Assembly: GCF_014075995.1 (NCBI RefSeq)
Contig: NZ_CP055153.1
Coordinates: 2,170,001 to 2,234,000, forward strand
Reading direction: 5' to 3'
DNA length: 64,000 nucleotides
From: Adhaeribacter radiodurans
Lineage (GTDB): Bacteria; Bacteroidota; Bacteroidia; Cytophagales; Hymenobacteraceae
Part shown: in pieces, positions 17,450 to 26,123 of the stretch
Numbering within the stretch: the stretch's first letter is position 1
Layout: each line of letters begins with the position of its first letter
The notes under the pieces: model-generated
Told to the model about the DNA's origin: nothing
The model's database searches: none
Seen by the model: only the letters and a program-made list of their open reading frames with translations
Made by a program: the position numbers and the translations under genes

Positions 17450-17621
17450 TCTTTGGAGTACCGCTGAATCACACCTTCCTCTTGGATTCAAAAGGATTCA
17501 TCTGGAGAAGATACCGCCTCTTCAAATAGAAAATAAACTTGTACTTTATAATAAAAAGTATTGTTTCAGCACCAAGCAGGTATCCGTGGCCAACAAACCC
17601 ATTTCAAAAATTTTGGAATAA
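17427..17621 (+). CDS. Small uncharacterised protein between the two maturase genes
   Basis: The 64-residue ORF begins with an ATG overlapping the end of the ATP-grasp gene by 23 bases and stops 13 bases before the SPASM gene start. It therefore fits exactly into the operon and would be translationally coupled. The product (starts MHEPEQINLWSTAESHLPLG, ends KPISKILE) is soluble and slightly basic, with one Cys and no GG leader or membrane helix. I do not recognise a family. It could be a precursor-binding helper or an accessory subunit of the neighbouring enzymes. Its tight spacing is the main support. The competing long 5' extension of the SPASM frame would overlap it and is less likely. Confidence 0.6.
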   Translation: MHEPEQINLWSTAESHLPLGFKRIHLEKIPPLQIENKLVLYNKKYCFSTKQVSVANKPISKILE

Positions 17622-17634
17622 AAGTAATTCAACT

Positions 17635-18804
17635 ATGAGCTTACAATTAAATATTAATCTAGATACTTATCTTCATCTGCATGCTGATTGTATTCCGGTA
17701 AAGGGAGCCACGCGGTTTGTAATTTGCGACTTAACCAGAAACGAATTACTATTTTTTCCAAGCGAATATTATGAAGTATTGGAATATTTGAGAAGCGATA
17801 AGATTGGTTTTCTTCTAAAAGATATAATCAGTGAAGAAGAAAAAACTTTGGTTGTGGAATTTATAGAATTCTTAAATCAACACGAATTTATTTCCTTTTT
17901 GCACGATCCTTCTTTGTTTCCGGCTATTGAAGAAAAATGGGATATACCAGCGATTATTCAAAATGCCATTATTGATGTAGATATTACTTATCACGACTTT
18001 GATAAAATTTTTCAGGAATTAGATGAACTGGGTTGTCAGTTTGTTCAGATAAGATCTTTTTCTGATATTCTATCACTAGATGGCTTGTACCAGGTGCTTT
18101 CATCTGCTCATCATAAATCTATTCAGAGCATTGAATTAATTTTAAAATATAACGCTCATATTTCGGATGAAGCTTATATAAAATTAATAGAAGATCATCC
18201 TATCATAGCGGGTTTAACAATTCATTCTTCGCCGGAAAAAAGAACCTTAATTGTGGATTATGGCTGTGATATAGAATCAATTCGCTACGTTGATAAACAC
18301 ATTCACCTGGTTACTCAACAAATTACTTCTCAAGCTCATTGCGGAATTATAAATGTAAAGAGTTTAAATGCACCTACCGTAAATAATTTTTTCGAAACCA
18401 AATTATTTAATGGCTGCTTAAACCGGAAAGTGTCGGTTGATACCAATGGCGAGATCAAAAACTGTCCATCCATGCTAACATCCTACGGCAATATTAAGGA
18501 TACAAGTTTAAGCGAAGCGATTAATAACTACGGATTTACAGATACATGGAAGATTACCAAAGACCAGATAGCCGTTTGTAAGGATTGTGAATTCAGGTAT
18601 GTCTGTTCGGATTGCCGGGCGTACGTAGAGAATCCAGAGGATATTTTTAGTAAACCTCTAAAGTGCGGCTATAATCCTTATACCTGTGAGTGGGAAGAGT
18701 GGAGCCAGAACCCTTTAAAGCAGAAAGCCATTGCCTTTTACTACTTAAATGATTCGATAATGGATCAAAATCGGACCAAGGTAACTTCCGCTCTTAGCGC
18801 GTAA
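17635..18804 (+). CDS. gwsS: SPASM-domain peptide maturase (GwsS-like)
   Basis: The 389-residue protein has a C-terminal SPASM domain. Cysteines are at about 261 and 277 (GEIKNC), then 315, 318, 324 and 327 (VCKDCEFRYVCSDC), 344 and 351, enough for two auxiliary Fe-S clusters. The N-terminal half looks like a small TIM-barrel remnant but has no CxxxCxxC radical-SAM motif, consistent with my memory of grasp-with-spasm partners; it may recognise or modify the precursor. The start was placed at ATG 17635 because the frame extends upstream to 17539 only by overlapping the 64-residue ORF. It lies between the ATP-grasp maturase and the exporter, five bases before the latter. The biochemical role is unknown. 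Confidence 0.85.
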   Translation: MSLQLNINLDTYLHLHADCIPVKGATRFVICDLTRNELLFFPSEYYEVLEYLRSDKIGFLLKDIISEEEKTLVVEFIEFLNQHEFISFLHDPSLFPAIEEKWDIPAIIQNAIIDVDITYHDFDKIFQELDELGCQFVQIRSFSDILSLDGLYQVLSSAHHKSIQSIELILKYNAHISDEAYIKLIEDHPIIAGLTIHSSPEKRTLIVDYGCDIESIRYVDKHIHLVTQQITSQAHCGIINVKSLNAPTVNNFFETKLFNGCLNRKVSVDTNGEIKNCPSMLTSYGNIKDTSLSEAINNYGFTDTWKITKDQIAVCKDCEFRYVCSDCRAYVENPEDIFSKPLKCGYNPYTCEWEEWSQNPLKQKAIAFYYLNDSIMDQNRTKVTSALSA

Positions 18805-18809
18805 ATTGA

Positions 18810-21014
18810 ATGAAAAAATTTACTTTTTACCGGCAACTAGATGAGATGGATTGTGGTCCTACTTGTTTGAAAATGATTGCTGCTTTTTATGGTAAAGTAT
18901 ACGCAACCGAGTATTTAAGGGAACTAAGCCATACTACCCGCGAAGGAGTTTCGCTAATGGGATTATCCGAGGCAGCAGAAGCTATTGCTATGAAATCTTT
19001 CGCGGTAAAAGTTGATTTTACTACCCTGCTAAACGATGTAACTTTACCTTGTATTATTCACTGGCAACAAAACCATTTTGTAGTAGTTTACCGGATTGGA
19101 AAGAATAAAATATGGGTAGCCGACCCGAGTTTTAATTTAATCACCTACTCCAAAGAAGAATTTTTAGCCGGTTGGCTATATAACAAGAAAAAAACCGCTA
19201 CCGACGAAGGCATTGTTTTTATAGTAGAACCTACAGTTCAATTTTTTGAAGAAGAAACCGGCACAGAGAATCGCCGGACTGGAATAAAAATATTATTTCC
19301 TTACCTGAAACCTTTTACCAAATATATTTTACAGTTGTTTGTCGGCTTAATCATAGCCAGTATTCTGCAACTTATTTTTCCTTTTCTTACCCAAGGGGTA
19401 GTCGATTACGGCATAAAAAACCAGAACATCCACTTTATTTACTTAATGCTATTTGCCCAGTTAATGCTGTTCTTTTCGCAATCTACGGTAGAGATAATTA
19501 GAAGCTGGATTTTATTGCACGTGGGTTCCAGAATGAGCATTTCCCTATTATCTGATTTTCTGGTTAAGGTAATGAAGCTCCCAATTGCTTTTTTTGATTC
19601 AAAAATGACCGGCGACCTGTTGCAACGGATAGAAGACCATAACCGCATCGAATCTTTATTATCATCTACTACCTTAAACGTTTTATTTTCGGTGGTTAAC
19701 TTATTTGTATTCGGAACCATCCTGGCATTTTATAACCTATCTATTTTGCTGATTTTTTTGCTAGGGGCCGTGCTATATTCGGGCTGGGTTTTATTTTTTA
19801 TGAAAAGAAGAGCCACCCTGGACTTCAAGCGTTATAGTTATGAATCGGAAAACCGCAACAGCCTCATTCAATTAATTCAGGGAATGCAGGAGATTAAATT
19901 AAATAATTCGGAGAAGAGAAGGCGCTGGGAATGGGAAACTACCCAGGTAAAATTATTTAAAATTTCCCTGAAAGGATTAACAGTAGCTCAATACCAGACT
20001 TTAGGTGCCAACTTTATAAATCAAATCAAGAATATTTTCATTACGTTTTTATCCGCCAAGGCAGTAATACAGGGAGATATGACATTAGGGATGATGCTGG
20101 CGGTACAATACATTATCGGACAATTAAATGAGCCTATCAATAATTTTATATCTTTTACCAGAACGGCCCAGGACGCTTCTTTAAGCCTACAAAGACTGGG
20201 TGAAATTCATGATAAAGAAGAGGAAGAAAAAAATAATTTAGCGCAAACTCCTTTTCTTGCTACTTATGCCAAAGATATTTTTATAAATAATGTAAGCTTT
20301 AGTTACAGTGGGCCCAATAGTCCGGCAATTTTAAAAGATCTTGATTTTTATATTCCGCAGGGTAAAGTTACCGCCATTGTGGGAGCCAGCGGCAGCGGTA
20401 AAACCACCTTGTTAAAACTCTTACTTAAATTTTATGCTCCTACCCAAGGCAAAATACAAGTGGGTAATATTAGCCTAAATACAATAAGTGCCCGAGCCTG
20501 GCGAGAAAAATGTGGAGTAGTAATGCAAGACGGTTTTATTTTTGCCGACACCATAGCCCGCAATATCACCGAATCAGATTCCCACACTTCCATCGATAGA
20601 AAAAGGTTGCTGCATGCGGTACGAGTAGCCAATATAGAAAATTTCATAGAATCTCTACCACAGGGGTACAACACTAATATTGGCGGTAATGGCATTGCTC
20701 TAAGCGGCGGCGAAAAACAACGCTTATTAATTGCCCGGGCAGTATATAAAAATCCGGAATTTTTGTTTTTCGACGAAGCTACCAGCGCGCTGGATGCCAA
20801 TAACGAAAAAATTATAATGAAGCGCTTAGAGGATTTTTATGCCGGCCGAACAGTAGTAGTGATTGCGCACCGGTTGAGCACCGTAAAAAATGCGGACCAG
20901 GTACTTATGATGGACCAGGGAAGAATTATTGAAAGCGGTTCTCACGACTATTTAACTCAGACTAAAGGAGCGTATTATACCCTGGTTAAAAATCAATTGG
21001 AACTAGGCAATTAA
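18810..21014 (+). CDS. C39-peptidase ABC exporter for the RiPP
   Basis: This 734-residue bacteriocin-type exporter combines leader cleavage and transport. The N-terminal C39 peptidase (residues 1-125) has QLDEMDCGPTCL with catalytic Cys15, His89 in WQQNHFVVV and Asp105 in VADP. Six membrane helices lie at about 160-450. The ATPase domain is intact: Walker A VGASGSGKTT (about 523-532), signature LSGGEKQR (about 631), Walker B FLFFDEATSALD and the switch His in VIAHRLS. It would cut the precursor after the double glycine and export the core. It starts five bases after the SPASM gene. The intact motifs contrast with the degenerate exporter ATPase encoded at 5.0-7.2 kb. Confidence 0.93.
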   Translation: MKKFTFYRQLDEMDCGPTCLKMIAAFYGKVYATEYLRELSHTTREGVSLMGLSEAAEAIAMKSFAVKVDFTTLLNDVTLPCIIHWQQNHFVVVYRIGKNKIWVADPSFNLITYSKEEFLAGWLYNKKKTATDEGIVFIVEPTVQFFEEETGTENRRTGIKILFPYLKPFTKYILQLFVGLIIASILQLIFPFLTQGVVDYGIKNQNIHFIYLMLFAQLMLFFSQSTVEIIRSWILLHVGSRMSISLLSDFLVKVMKLPIAFFDSKMTGDLLQRIEDHNRIESLLSSTTLNVLFSVVNLFVFGTILAFYNLSILLIFLLGAVLYSGWVLFFMKRRATLDFKRYSYESENRNSLIQLIQGMQEIKLNNSEKRRRWEWETTQVKLFKISLKGLTVAQYQTLGANFINQIKNIFITFLSAKAVIQGDMTLGMMLAVQYIIGQLNEPINNFISFTRTAQDASLSLQRLGEIHDKEEEEKNNLAQTPFLATYAKDIFINNVSFSYSGPNSPAILKDLDFYIPQGKVTAIVGASGSGKTTLLKLLLKFYAPTQGKIQVGNISLNTISARAWREKCGVVMQDGFIFADTIARNITESDSHTSIDRKRLLHAVRVANIENFIESLPQGYNTNIGGNGIALSGGEKQRLLIARAVYKNPEFLFFDEATSALDANNEKIIMKRLEDFYAGRTVVVIAHRLSTVKNADQVLMMDQGRIIESGSHDYLTQTKGAYYTLVKNQLELGN

Positions 21015-21323
21015 TATTTACTAAATAGTTGCTCGTTAGTAGTTGATCATTGTTAACTAAATAAATTTATCAGGACTTTCGCCTAACATGATAAAAGTCC
21101 TAATCTGGGCAAATCTATTAGTGCAGAAGGAAAAAGTAAGCGGAATAAAGAAGTTGAATCTGTAAGAGTAAAAAGTAGGCAAAAAGTCCCTCTTTGAAGG
21201 AGATAAGGGGAGGATAAAAAGCTTAGCCCATTCTATTTGCGGGAGCCCTGTTTATATTAACTATTCGAATAAAAATGTATATCAGTTTAACAACGAGCAA
21301 TCAATAATGAACAACGTAATAGT
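21015..21323. other. Gap between exporter and adaptor genes
   Basis: Just over 300 bases lie between two same-strand genes of the peptide locus. A small perfect inverted repeat (aggacttt/aaagtcct, 21072-21101) without a T-tract is the only structure seen. The adaptor may therefore have its own promoter here. Confidence 0.4.
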
Positions 21324-22622
21324 ATGGACAGGTACAGCAAAGTAGAGGATATCCTGGATAGAAGCGACGACATTACCGAGGTAATGACGCAAATTCCGCA
21401 TTGGATAGTGAGAGGAGGAATGACTTACTTATTTTTTTGCATTGTTTCGTTGTTAGGCATTGGTTGGTTTATCCGGTATCCGGATGTGATTAATTCGAAG
21501 CTGATACTTACTTCCTCTAATCCACCTGCTCGAATAGTAGCGCAAGCTAATGGTAAACTTCAGCATATTTTTTTTAAAGAAAACGACCAGGTAGAAACAG
21601 GAGCATTACTAGGCGTAATCGAAAACCCGGCGAATAGTTCAGAAGTATTGGATTTACTAAATTCATTACGTTCTACTCATTTTTCAACCCTACTTACTAA
21701 ACAAACCCTAAATTTACCCGATGAAAGTAACCTGGGCGAATTGCAGAAAGAATACGCAGCTTTTAACCGGGCTTACCAGGAATTAAAACTTTTCAACCAA
21801 ATAGATCCGGTTGCCAAAGAAATTTCAGCCACACGGCAGGAATTAAAGGAACATATAAACTTATTGGAAAAGCAGGCCAAGGAAAAGGAATTTTATAAAA
21901 CCGAAGTTAACTTAGTAAAAAAAGATTATGATCGAAATGCCTTTCTGTACAAAAATAAAGTTATTGCCGACAAGCAAATAGAAGATAATGAAAGGGAATT
22001 ACTCGGGGTTAAACGAAGCTTTGAACAACTAGAATCCAACATTGCCTCCACTAAAATTAAGTTAGTGCAATTGCAAAAAGCCCTAGTTTTATTAGTAATA
22101 CAAAATCAGGAAAAAAGAAATCAATATGAGTTAAGCTTTACGGAGTCTTATAAAAATTTATTAAGCGCACTATCAAACTGGGAGCAAAAATACCTGTTAA
22201 AATCTCCTATTTCGGGGAAAGTAACTTATTTAAAATACTGGAGCAATAATCAATATGTAACCACAGGGGATGAAGTAATGGTAATTGTACCGCATACGGC
22301 CCAGACAATCATTGGTAAAATAGCGTTGCCTATCCAAAACTCCGGCAAAGTAAAAGTGGGACAAAAAGTAAATATCTACTTGAAAAACTATCCTTACCAG
22401 GAGTTTGGAACTATACTTGGCCTGGTAAAATCCATATCATTGGTTCCGAAAGATAATTTGTATGTAATTGAAATTATACTTCCAAGTGGTCTAAAAACCA
22501 GTTATCATAAAAAGTTAGATTTTAAGCAGGAAATGCAGGGCAGTGCCGAAATTATTACAGAAGAATTAAGACTATTGGAACGAATATTTTATCAATTCCG
22601 GGTCTTGAGGCAGAATATATAA
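21324..22622 (+). CDS. HlyD-family adaptor of the RiPP exporter
   Basis: The 432-residue membrane-fusion protein has a short cytoplasmic N-terminus, one transmembrane helix at about residues 34-52 (YLFFCIVSLLGIGWFI), a lipoyl half-motif (ANGKLQHIFFKENDQVETGA), a long coiled coil (about 110-275) and the second lipoyl half (LKSPISGKVTYLKYW). The C-terminal beta-barrel ends in RIFYQFRVLRQNI. It follows the C39 exporter gene and is followed by a strong terminator, marking the end of the locus. This architecture is common for bacteriocin and microcin secretion adaptors of Bacteroidota. No outer-membrane channel gene accompanies it. Confidence 0.88.
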   Translation: MDRYSKVEDILDRSDDITEVMTQIPHWIVRGGMTYLFFCIVSLLGIGWFIRYPDVINSKLILTSSNPPARIVAQANGKLQHIFFKENDQVETGALLGVIENPANSSEVLDLLNSLRSTHFSTLLTKQTLNLPDESNLGELQKEYAAFNRAYQELKLFNQIDPVAKEISATRQELKEHINLLEKQAKEKEFYKTEVNLVKKDYDRNAFLYKNKVIADKQIEDNERELLGVKRSFEQLESNIASTKIKLVQLQKALVLLVIQNQEKRNQYELSFTESYKNLLSALSNWEQKYLLKSPISGKVTYLKYWSNNQYVTTGDEVMVIVPHTAQTIIGKIALPIQNSGKVKVGQKVNIYLKNYPYQEFGTILGLVKSISLVPKDNLYVIEIILPSGLKTSYHKKLDFKQEMQGSAEIITEELRLLERIFYQFRVLRQNI

Positions 22623-22966
22623 AAATATCTTTAAACTAAAAATAAACTGAGTCTGGACAAAGCACTTAATTCTTGGCCAGACTCAGTTTATTTATAAGAC
22701 ACAAAATAAAAGGTTTTAATAATTAAATAGTAGCCATAGTACAGATTAGGCATTTTTAAAAATATAACTATTTAGAATGGCACAAAGGAAAGATAGCTAA
22801 AAGGCTAAGGGAACAGAGGTACTCCCTTTTACATTTAATTTCCATTAAATGAATGGCTTACATTTTGAAGATTATTCGTTAAAACTTTTAACGTTTAGGT
22901 TTATACATCTCCTAGAAAGCAGGATGGTTAATTAAATCATGTAGGCCATTTGGTAATCTCTTTCTT
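22623..22966. other. Convergent intergenic region after the RiPP locus
   Basis: Apart from the hairpin at 22640-22693 this region is AT-rich and featureless; the minus-strand orphan gene ends at its right side. Confidence 0.4.
22640..22693 (+). terminator. Strong hairpin closing the RiPP locus
   Basis: A perfect 17-base stem (aaataaactgagtctgg with ccagactcagtttattt) encloses a 20-base loop, starting 18 bases after the HlyD stop. The 3' side of the stem is itself T-rich. It is a likely transcription terminator for the peptide locus. Confidence 0.75.
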
Positions 22967-23395
22967 TCATAACTGTTTATTTTCAACGTAATGCATTTCT
23001 AGCAGCCAATCCATGGCTTCATAATAATGGTTGAAATTTTGAAATTGGATACCCTTATTCTGCTGTAGCAAAGTAGTATATAGATTTGTGATTTTCTGGT
23101 CATAAGTTGTATTATTTGTAACGATACGCGCAATTTTTTCCAGATAAGGTAGAGCCAAAGTTTGCCTAAAATATTGGTGAATACTATAATCATCAATATC
23201 CGGACTGTTTTGAGTATGAACAAAGGTAGTATCCAGTAAAATAAATCTGATCTGATGTTTAGTGGCTAAGATTAATACTTGTTGCCAAATAATGGCAAAG
23301 TCATCTTGTTTTAAAGGTCCAATCCAGCGCACCGTCAAAATGCTGCTTTCGGTATTAAACTCTAGTTCTATATCATTTAAGGTAAATAAAATCAT
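22967..23395 (-). CDS. STAS/SpoIIAA-like hypothetical protein
   Basis: The 142-residue product from ATG 23395 has the alternating pattern of a small alpha/beta STAS-like domain. Strand FNTESSILTVRWIGPL leads to a helix (FAIIWQQVLILATKH), a strand (IRFILLDTT) and a later helix, with the C-terminal YYEAMDWLLE helix. Short proteins of this kind are frequent in Hymenobacteraceae and annotated as hypothetical. An earlier in-frame start at 23461 adds a 22-residue stretch of poor quality, so I prefer the later ATG. It is a lone cytoplasmic gene in an AT-rich group of minus-strand orphans next to the RiPP locus. The function is unknown. Confidence 0.65.
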   Translation of the reverse strand: MILFTLNDIELEFNTESSILTVRWIGPLKQDDFAIIWQQVLILATKHQIRFILLDTTFVHTQNSPDIDDYSIHQYFRQTLALPYLEKIARIVTNNTTYDQKITNLYTTLLQQNKGIQFQNFNHYYEAMDWLLEMHYVENKQL

Positions 23396-23584
23396 GAGCA
23401 AGCAAATTTTTATTATTCTATTTCTAATTGGGTTGTATAAGCCTGGCAAGAGTAGGGGCACAAGTTTTTTCGCTTACTCTTATCAGGCTTACTTAACTAC
23501 CAACTTTATTTATTCTATTAAACTTTTTATATTCTTTTAACCTTTAACTCAACAATTTATCGTAAAAGAGAGCCCTTATAAGTT

Positions 23585-23836
23585 TTAGGAGAGATTCAGG
23601 TCCGATAGATTTATGGAATCCAGATATGGTTCAAAACAGGCATGATCACGATAGGAAACCAACCGAACCACTCTAGGAAAATTGGAAGAAAGCCATATCT
23701 CCACGAAAAAATACTCCAAAAAATGCAAGCTAATATCGTGGGAACCAAGCGAACGGTCCAACAATTTAATGCCGAATTGTCCTATAAGAGAAACTTGCTG
23801 ATTAATTGATTTTCGTCTAAATTCATATAAATCCAT
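23585..23836 (-). CDS. Small hypothetical protein
   Basis: The 83-residue product begins MDLYEFRRKSINQQVSLIGQ and contains HFLEYFFVEIWLSS followed by CFEPYLDSINLSDL. The pattern of aromatic strands and the terminal PYLDxIxLSDL is one I associate with short orphan proteins of Hymenobacter-type genomes, so it is probably real. There is no signal peptide, membrane helix or catalytic motif. It lies between two other short minus-strand genes. The function is unknown; the family link is from memory only. Confidence 0.55.
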   Translation of the reverse strand: MDLYEFRRKSINQQVSLIGQFGIKLLDRSLGSHDISLHFLEYFFVEIWLSSNFPRVVRLVSYRDHACFEPYLDSINLSDLNLS

Positions 23837-23972
23837 AATGCTTCAGTTTAGATGGATTGTTAATTATTTGTTTAAATAGCCAATACTTAAAAGATTATTT
23901 TATAAAATCCCATATAGAAAACATCCTATAGAGGGCAGATAATGGTAGATTTAATAAGAAGGTATATGGGGG

Positions 23973-24167
23973 CTAAATGCAGTATTTAATCAGGAAAGTA
24001 TCTTCCCGGAATAATTCCAAGCCCTTTCTGCTAGCTTCCCACCAAGAGTTGCAAACACCAAAAACTTTTTCATGGTGAATAATTAAATACTTTCCAGCAT
24101 AAATTTTTTTGAGCTGTTCTTTATGCCGGGTATAAAAAGAAATATTATTTAACATAAGCTTTTTCAT
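23973..24167 (-). CDS. Small DUF5678-like protein
   Basis: The 64-residue product has the short beta-strand plus helix arrangement LKKIYAGKYLIIHHEKVFGV, then a Trp-Trp helix and EDTFLIKYCI. This is close to DUF5678-type modules (YxGKYVAI ... EA ... FLIK) found across many bacteria with no known role. The start at 24167 is the first ATG; another at codon 5 is possible. It belongs to the AT-rich minus-strand orphan cluster. Given its size, confidence depends mainly on the recognisable pattern. Confidence 0.55.
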   Translation of the reverse strand: MKKLMLNNISFYTRHKEQLKKIYAGKYLIIHHEKVFGVCNSWWEASRKGLELFREDTFLIKYCI

Positions 24168-24365
24168 GGACAGATTAATTGATTAAAAATGGAAATAAGG
24201 ACAATAGAGCGAAAAGAATTACAAACCACTTGGAGGCATAGCTTTACCTTTGAACTAGAGTAAAAAGTATGACTGCTATCCAGGAATATTAAGTTATTCC
24301 TGTTCAGAGTTAATTTTATACTCTTTTGCTCAAACCTGTTCTTAATAGGTTTTACCAGGTAAGGT

Positions 24366-25322
24366 CTAAGTGGTGGCTACCATTTGAATAACCTCCCAAA
24401 TAGCATCAGCAGTAGGTTGCCAACTAGCTTCTACCTTTTCTTGAATAAATAAATGCATATTAGCTTTATTTACAGCTGATTTATTTAAGGAGGCACTCTT
24501 TAAATTAGCTGGTTGCTGCTCACCTGTTGCATGTAGGCTTTTAAGAAGTTGGTTCTTTTCTATTTCTATAGATTCGAGTTTAGCAGGAGAAATACCATAA
24601 TCCTTTACTAAAGTAACAGCCATATCACCTGTACTGGTAAGGATATAATCACACTTTCGGAAGGCTTGTTTTTCCAGTTCATACATCCACCCTTTACTAT
24701 CCGGTTGGCAATGTTCATAACTTAAAGAGTCTACCTGGAGTATTAGTTTTTTTCCGGTCAATAATTTTAATTCTGTTCCAGCCAAAAAGGTTCTGTAGTT
24801 ATATGCATAAATAATATCAAAATTTCGCTGAAGTGCCCAACGACTAGTATATCGGGCATATTCAATTACTTGCGCATCTAAACTTAAAGCATCGAACTCT
24901 TTATACCCAAAAATGTTAGCAGGTCCTGTATTCTTTTCCTGAATTTTACTGGAATTACTTTGCGAACCTGTTCCGGATGTACTTATTCTTTTGAACGCTT
25001 CTGGTCTTACATAGCCTTCTGGTGGCGTTACATAATTACTGGTACCATAAAGAGGAATATTATTTTTAATATAAGGTTCATTCGCAAATGGCAACGGACG
25101 CGGCTTAGTGGAACTAGTTTGGATTCCTTGCAAATCTAACTGATCCAAGCCTGTGAGTTCGGCGTTGTTGAGAATAAAATTCGGATCCGTATGGGGCAAA
25201 AGCACCGATAAATCTACCCGTTGAGATAAGGCTTTAGCAATATAGTAACAACTAGTCTCCTGCTCTTCACGAATAGCAGTAGAAAATTCCCAACCAAGAA
25301 GTAATACATTCAGTTTGCTCAT
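24366..25322 (-). CDS. Glycosyltransferase-4-like protein lacking the donor-binding domain
   Basis: The 318-residue protein opens like the GT-B N-terminal domain of large Bacteroidota glycosyltransferases (VLLLGWEFSTAIREEQETSC, then YIAKALSQRVDLSVLLP) and keeps FDIIYAYNYRTFLAGTELK, LILQVDSLSYEH and the KCDYILTSTGDMAV segment at about residues 170-235. In full-length relatives a second Rossmann domain with the EX7E donor site follows. Here only about 80 residues remain, Ser/Asn/Ala-rich, ending WEVIQMVATT. The usual glycine-rich GGLGTA loop and HATEFDR motif are replaced. It is probably a catalytically inactive or degenerate relative; a regulatory or binding role is possible. The frame itself is intact. 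Confidence 0.6.
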   Translation of the reverse strand: MSKLNVLLLGWEFSTAIREEQETSCYYIAKALSQRVDLSVLLPHTDPNFILNNAELTGLDQLDLQGIQTSSTKPRPLPFANEPYIKNNIPLYGTSNYVTPPEGYVRPEAFKRISTSGTGSQSNSSKIQEKNTGPANIFGYKEFDALSLDAQVIEYARYTSRWALQRNFDIIYAYNYRTFLAGTELKLLTGKKLILQVDSLSYEHCQPDSKGWMYELEKQAFRKCDYILTSTGDMAVTLVKDYGISPAKLESIEIEKNQLLKSLHATGEQQPANLKSASLNKSAVNKANMHLFIQEKVEASWQPTADAIWEVIQMVATT

Positions 25323-26123
25323 AATAAATTAATTTGATTAAACATTTAAATAATCAAGGAAACCAAGTCCAATAATTTATTGGCATTTCCCAATTTGTAA
25401 AATAGGTATAGCTCATTCTTAAATCCGGATAGCTGTTAAACTTCATTTTATCCAATATCAATATAGGTTTTATAAATAAATATAACTTTATATATAATAA
25501 AATGCAATATTTACAGTTTTAGTAATTTGCTATAATATCCCTAAAAAAGGAAGTTATACGTAATAAATTTTTAAAATTTAAGTATTTATACGGATAGAGC
25601 AACTACAATAATGCCTTTTAAAGTGGGTCTTGCAGTTTTTTAAATGTAACCTAATGTTATAAAGCAGATGAAGATTTAGAACAAAATGATTATGAGACTA
25701 GATTTCTTCATACCAGTAAAGTTAAATCTATAATTGGGCGAAACGTAGCTCTAGGCAACTAGTTTCTGATAATGAAGCAATTAAAATGTAATACTTTATA
25801 TTAAAAAATAACTTGACCCGCCAGTAATATTACATCAGGATAATGCACTTATATAAATTAACTATTTTGGATAACAGTATATTTAATACTATTTCATAGT
25901 GATTACAAAAATGCCTTATCTATTTTACAGTATCAGATTAAGGATCTTGATTACAACTATTGAGCAGTAATCAATAAGTAAACTGCTAAGTGAGAAAAGA
26001 ATTAAGGTATAAAGCTGACTCTTGCTTTTATTTATTTTTAATTTTCTTCAAATCCTCTACTGTTCAGTTGTAACCTTTCACCTGTTTAGTTACTCCATAT
26101 AGATAGAACTAAACTAATAGGAT
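25323..26123. other. 800-base divergent AT-rich region
   Basis: This stretch separates the minus-strand glycosyltransferase-like gene from the plus-strand DUF4142 operon and must hold both promoters. Very AT-rich from about 25440 to 25560. No gene, repeat or clear promoter motif was recognised. Confidence 0.4.

Noticed and set aside
17539-17634. 5' extension of the SPASM maturase frame
   Set aside because: It overlaps the coupled 64-residue ORF and lacks family-like residues; ATG 17635 precedes the typical start.
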